Shown: positions 63,552-64,000 of the stretch, piece by piece
How the letters are laid out: every line of letters begins with the position of its first letter
Numbering within the stretch: position 1 is the first letter of the stretch
NCBI GenBank assembly: GCA_016932035.1
Contig: JAFGDR010000040.1
Coordinates: 62,001-126,000 of the forward strand
Length of the DNA stretch: 64,000 nt
From: Candidatus Cloacimonadota bacterium
Lineage (GTDB): Bacteria; Cloacimonadota; Cloacimonadia; JGIOTU-2
Direction: 5' to 3'
Position numbers and translations under genes: made by a program
The notes under the pieces: model-generated
Database searches by the model: none
Seen by the model: only the letters and a program-made list of their open reading frames with translations
What the model was told of the DNA's origin: nothing

Positions 63552-64000
63552 TTAAGAAAACAAGTTAAGGGTATTAAATAAAATATATATTCCACCTAAA
63601 ATTACAAGAACACCGCACACTTTTTTTACAATAATTGCGCCCTTTGTTCTTTCATTCCAATTTAGATATTTTTGTACAACATTCGCAAAAGTACCTGCAA
63701 AAACGATAACCAAACAATGACCCAATGCATATGCAAGGATCAGAATGATCGCATATATAATATTGCTTGCAGAAAGACTGAACACAAGCCCGAGCATGGG
63801 AGCCATATATGCAAACGTGCATGGTCCAAGAGCAATCCCAAATAATAATCCGATAATAAATGCTGCAAGTAGTCCTTTTCTTCTAAACTTCGGCTGATGG
63901 GTGTTTCCAATAAATGGAAAAGAAATTATGTCGAGTAAGTGCAAGCCGATAATAAAGAACAAAATCGCTATGAAGTAATTACCAAAGTTACCGATATCCC
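63552..64000 (-). CDS. CcdA/DsbD-type membrane electron carrier (partial, N-terminus beyond the window)
   Basis: The frame is open from the right edge; about 149 C-terminal residues are present. Conserved features: IIGLHLLDI, LLFGIALGPCTFAYMAPML (the second cysteine-containing helix) and a final helix GVLVILGGIYILF. CcdA proteins carry electrons from cytoplasmic thioredoxin across the membrane. In this operon it faces a thioredoxin and ArsC, an arrangement of known type. The start and first cysteine are outside. Confidence 0.85.
   Translation of the reverse strand, partial: DIGNFGNYFIAILFFIIGLHLLDIISFPFIGNTHQPKFRRKGLLAAFIIGLLFGIALGPCTFAYMAPMLGLVFSLSASNIIYAIILILAYALGHCLVIVFAGTFANVVQKYLNWNERTKGAIIVKKVCGVLVILGGIYILFNTLNLFS

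Overview
The window looks like a piece of the chromosome of an anaerobic, fermentative or syntrophic bacterium of the Fibrobacterota-Chlorobiota-Bacteroidota assemblage, most likely Candidatus Cloacimonadota. This is inference. It rests on several secreted proteins ending in a NYPNPF-type (type IX secretion-like) C-terminal sorting domain, low GC content, ferredoxin-dependent 2-oxoacid oxidoreductases, a sodium-pump methylmalonyl-CoA decarboxylase and a heterodisulfide-reductase/hydrogenase cluster. No 16S rRNA gene is present to settle it.

Layout. 1-7.3 kb: the end of a probable universal stress protein, RqcH, a histone-deacetylase-fold protein directly followed by an ADP-forming acyl-CoA synthetase/GNAT fusion, and three small unknown or PH-like proteins. 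7.5-14.4 kb (minus strand): one tight operon, korDABC - methylmalonyl-CoA epimerase - methylmalonyl-CoA decarboxylase (alpha, gamma, biotin carrier, beta). 14.6-23 kb: a FadL-like outer-membrane protein, an RDD protein, malic enzyme, a TolC/adaptor pair, DUF445 and TPM proteins, and a frameshifted CPBP protease. 23-35 kb: secreted or surface proteins (two Asp-box proteins, a beta-barrel, an M14 carboxypeptidase, a beta-helix protein), an epimerase and a TetR regulator with putative operators.

35.4-51.6 kb (plus strand) is the core of the window: sucC-sucD-fumarase alpha/beta-(four-helix-bundle insertion)-korDABC-hdrC-hdrB-hdrA-mvhD-frdB-frdA-mvhG-mvhA-hydrogenase protease. This joins 2-oxoacid oxidation, succinyl-CoA synthetase, fumarase, a soluble fumarate reductase/succinate dehydrogenase pair without membrane anchor, and a complete HdrABC-MvhADG set. 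The simplest reading is a cytoplasmic electron-bifurcating or -confurcating complex linking H2, ferredoxin and the fumarate/succinate couple. With the minus-strand operon and malic enzyme it makes most of a methylmalonyl-CoA (propionate) route.

51.6-64 kb: tRNA-Ala(GGC) with a repeat-flanked GIY-YIG gene, a caspase-like/PKD/beta-helix secreted protein with a decayed relative's tail beside it, a radical SAM protein, an Mla-type lipid transporter whose ATPase has lost its catalytic motifs, HtpG, and a CcdA-thioredoxin-ArsC-CDF-metalloprotease operon running off the window. There is no gene-free stretch longer than 300 bases. All calls are from reading the sequence; no database search was run.
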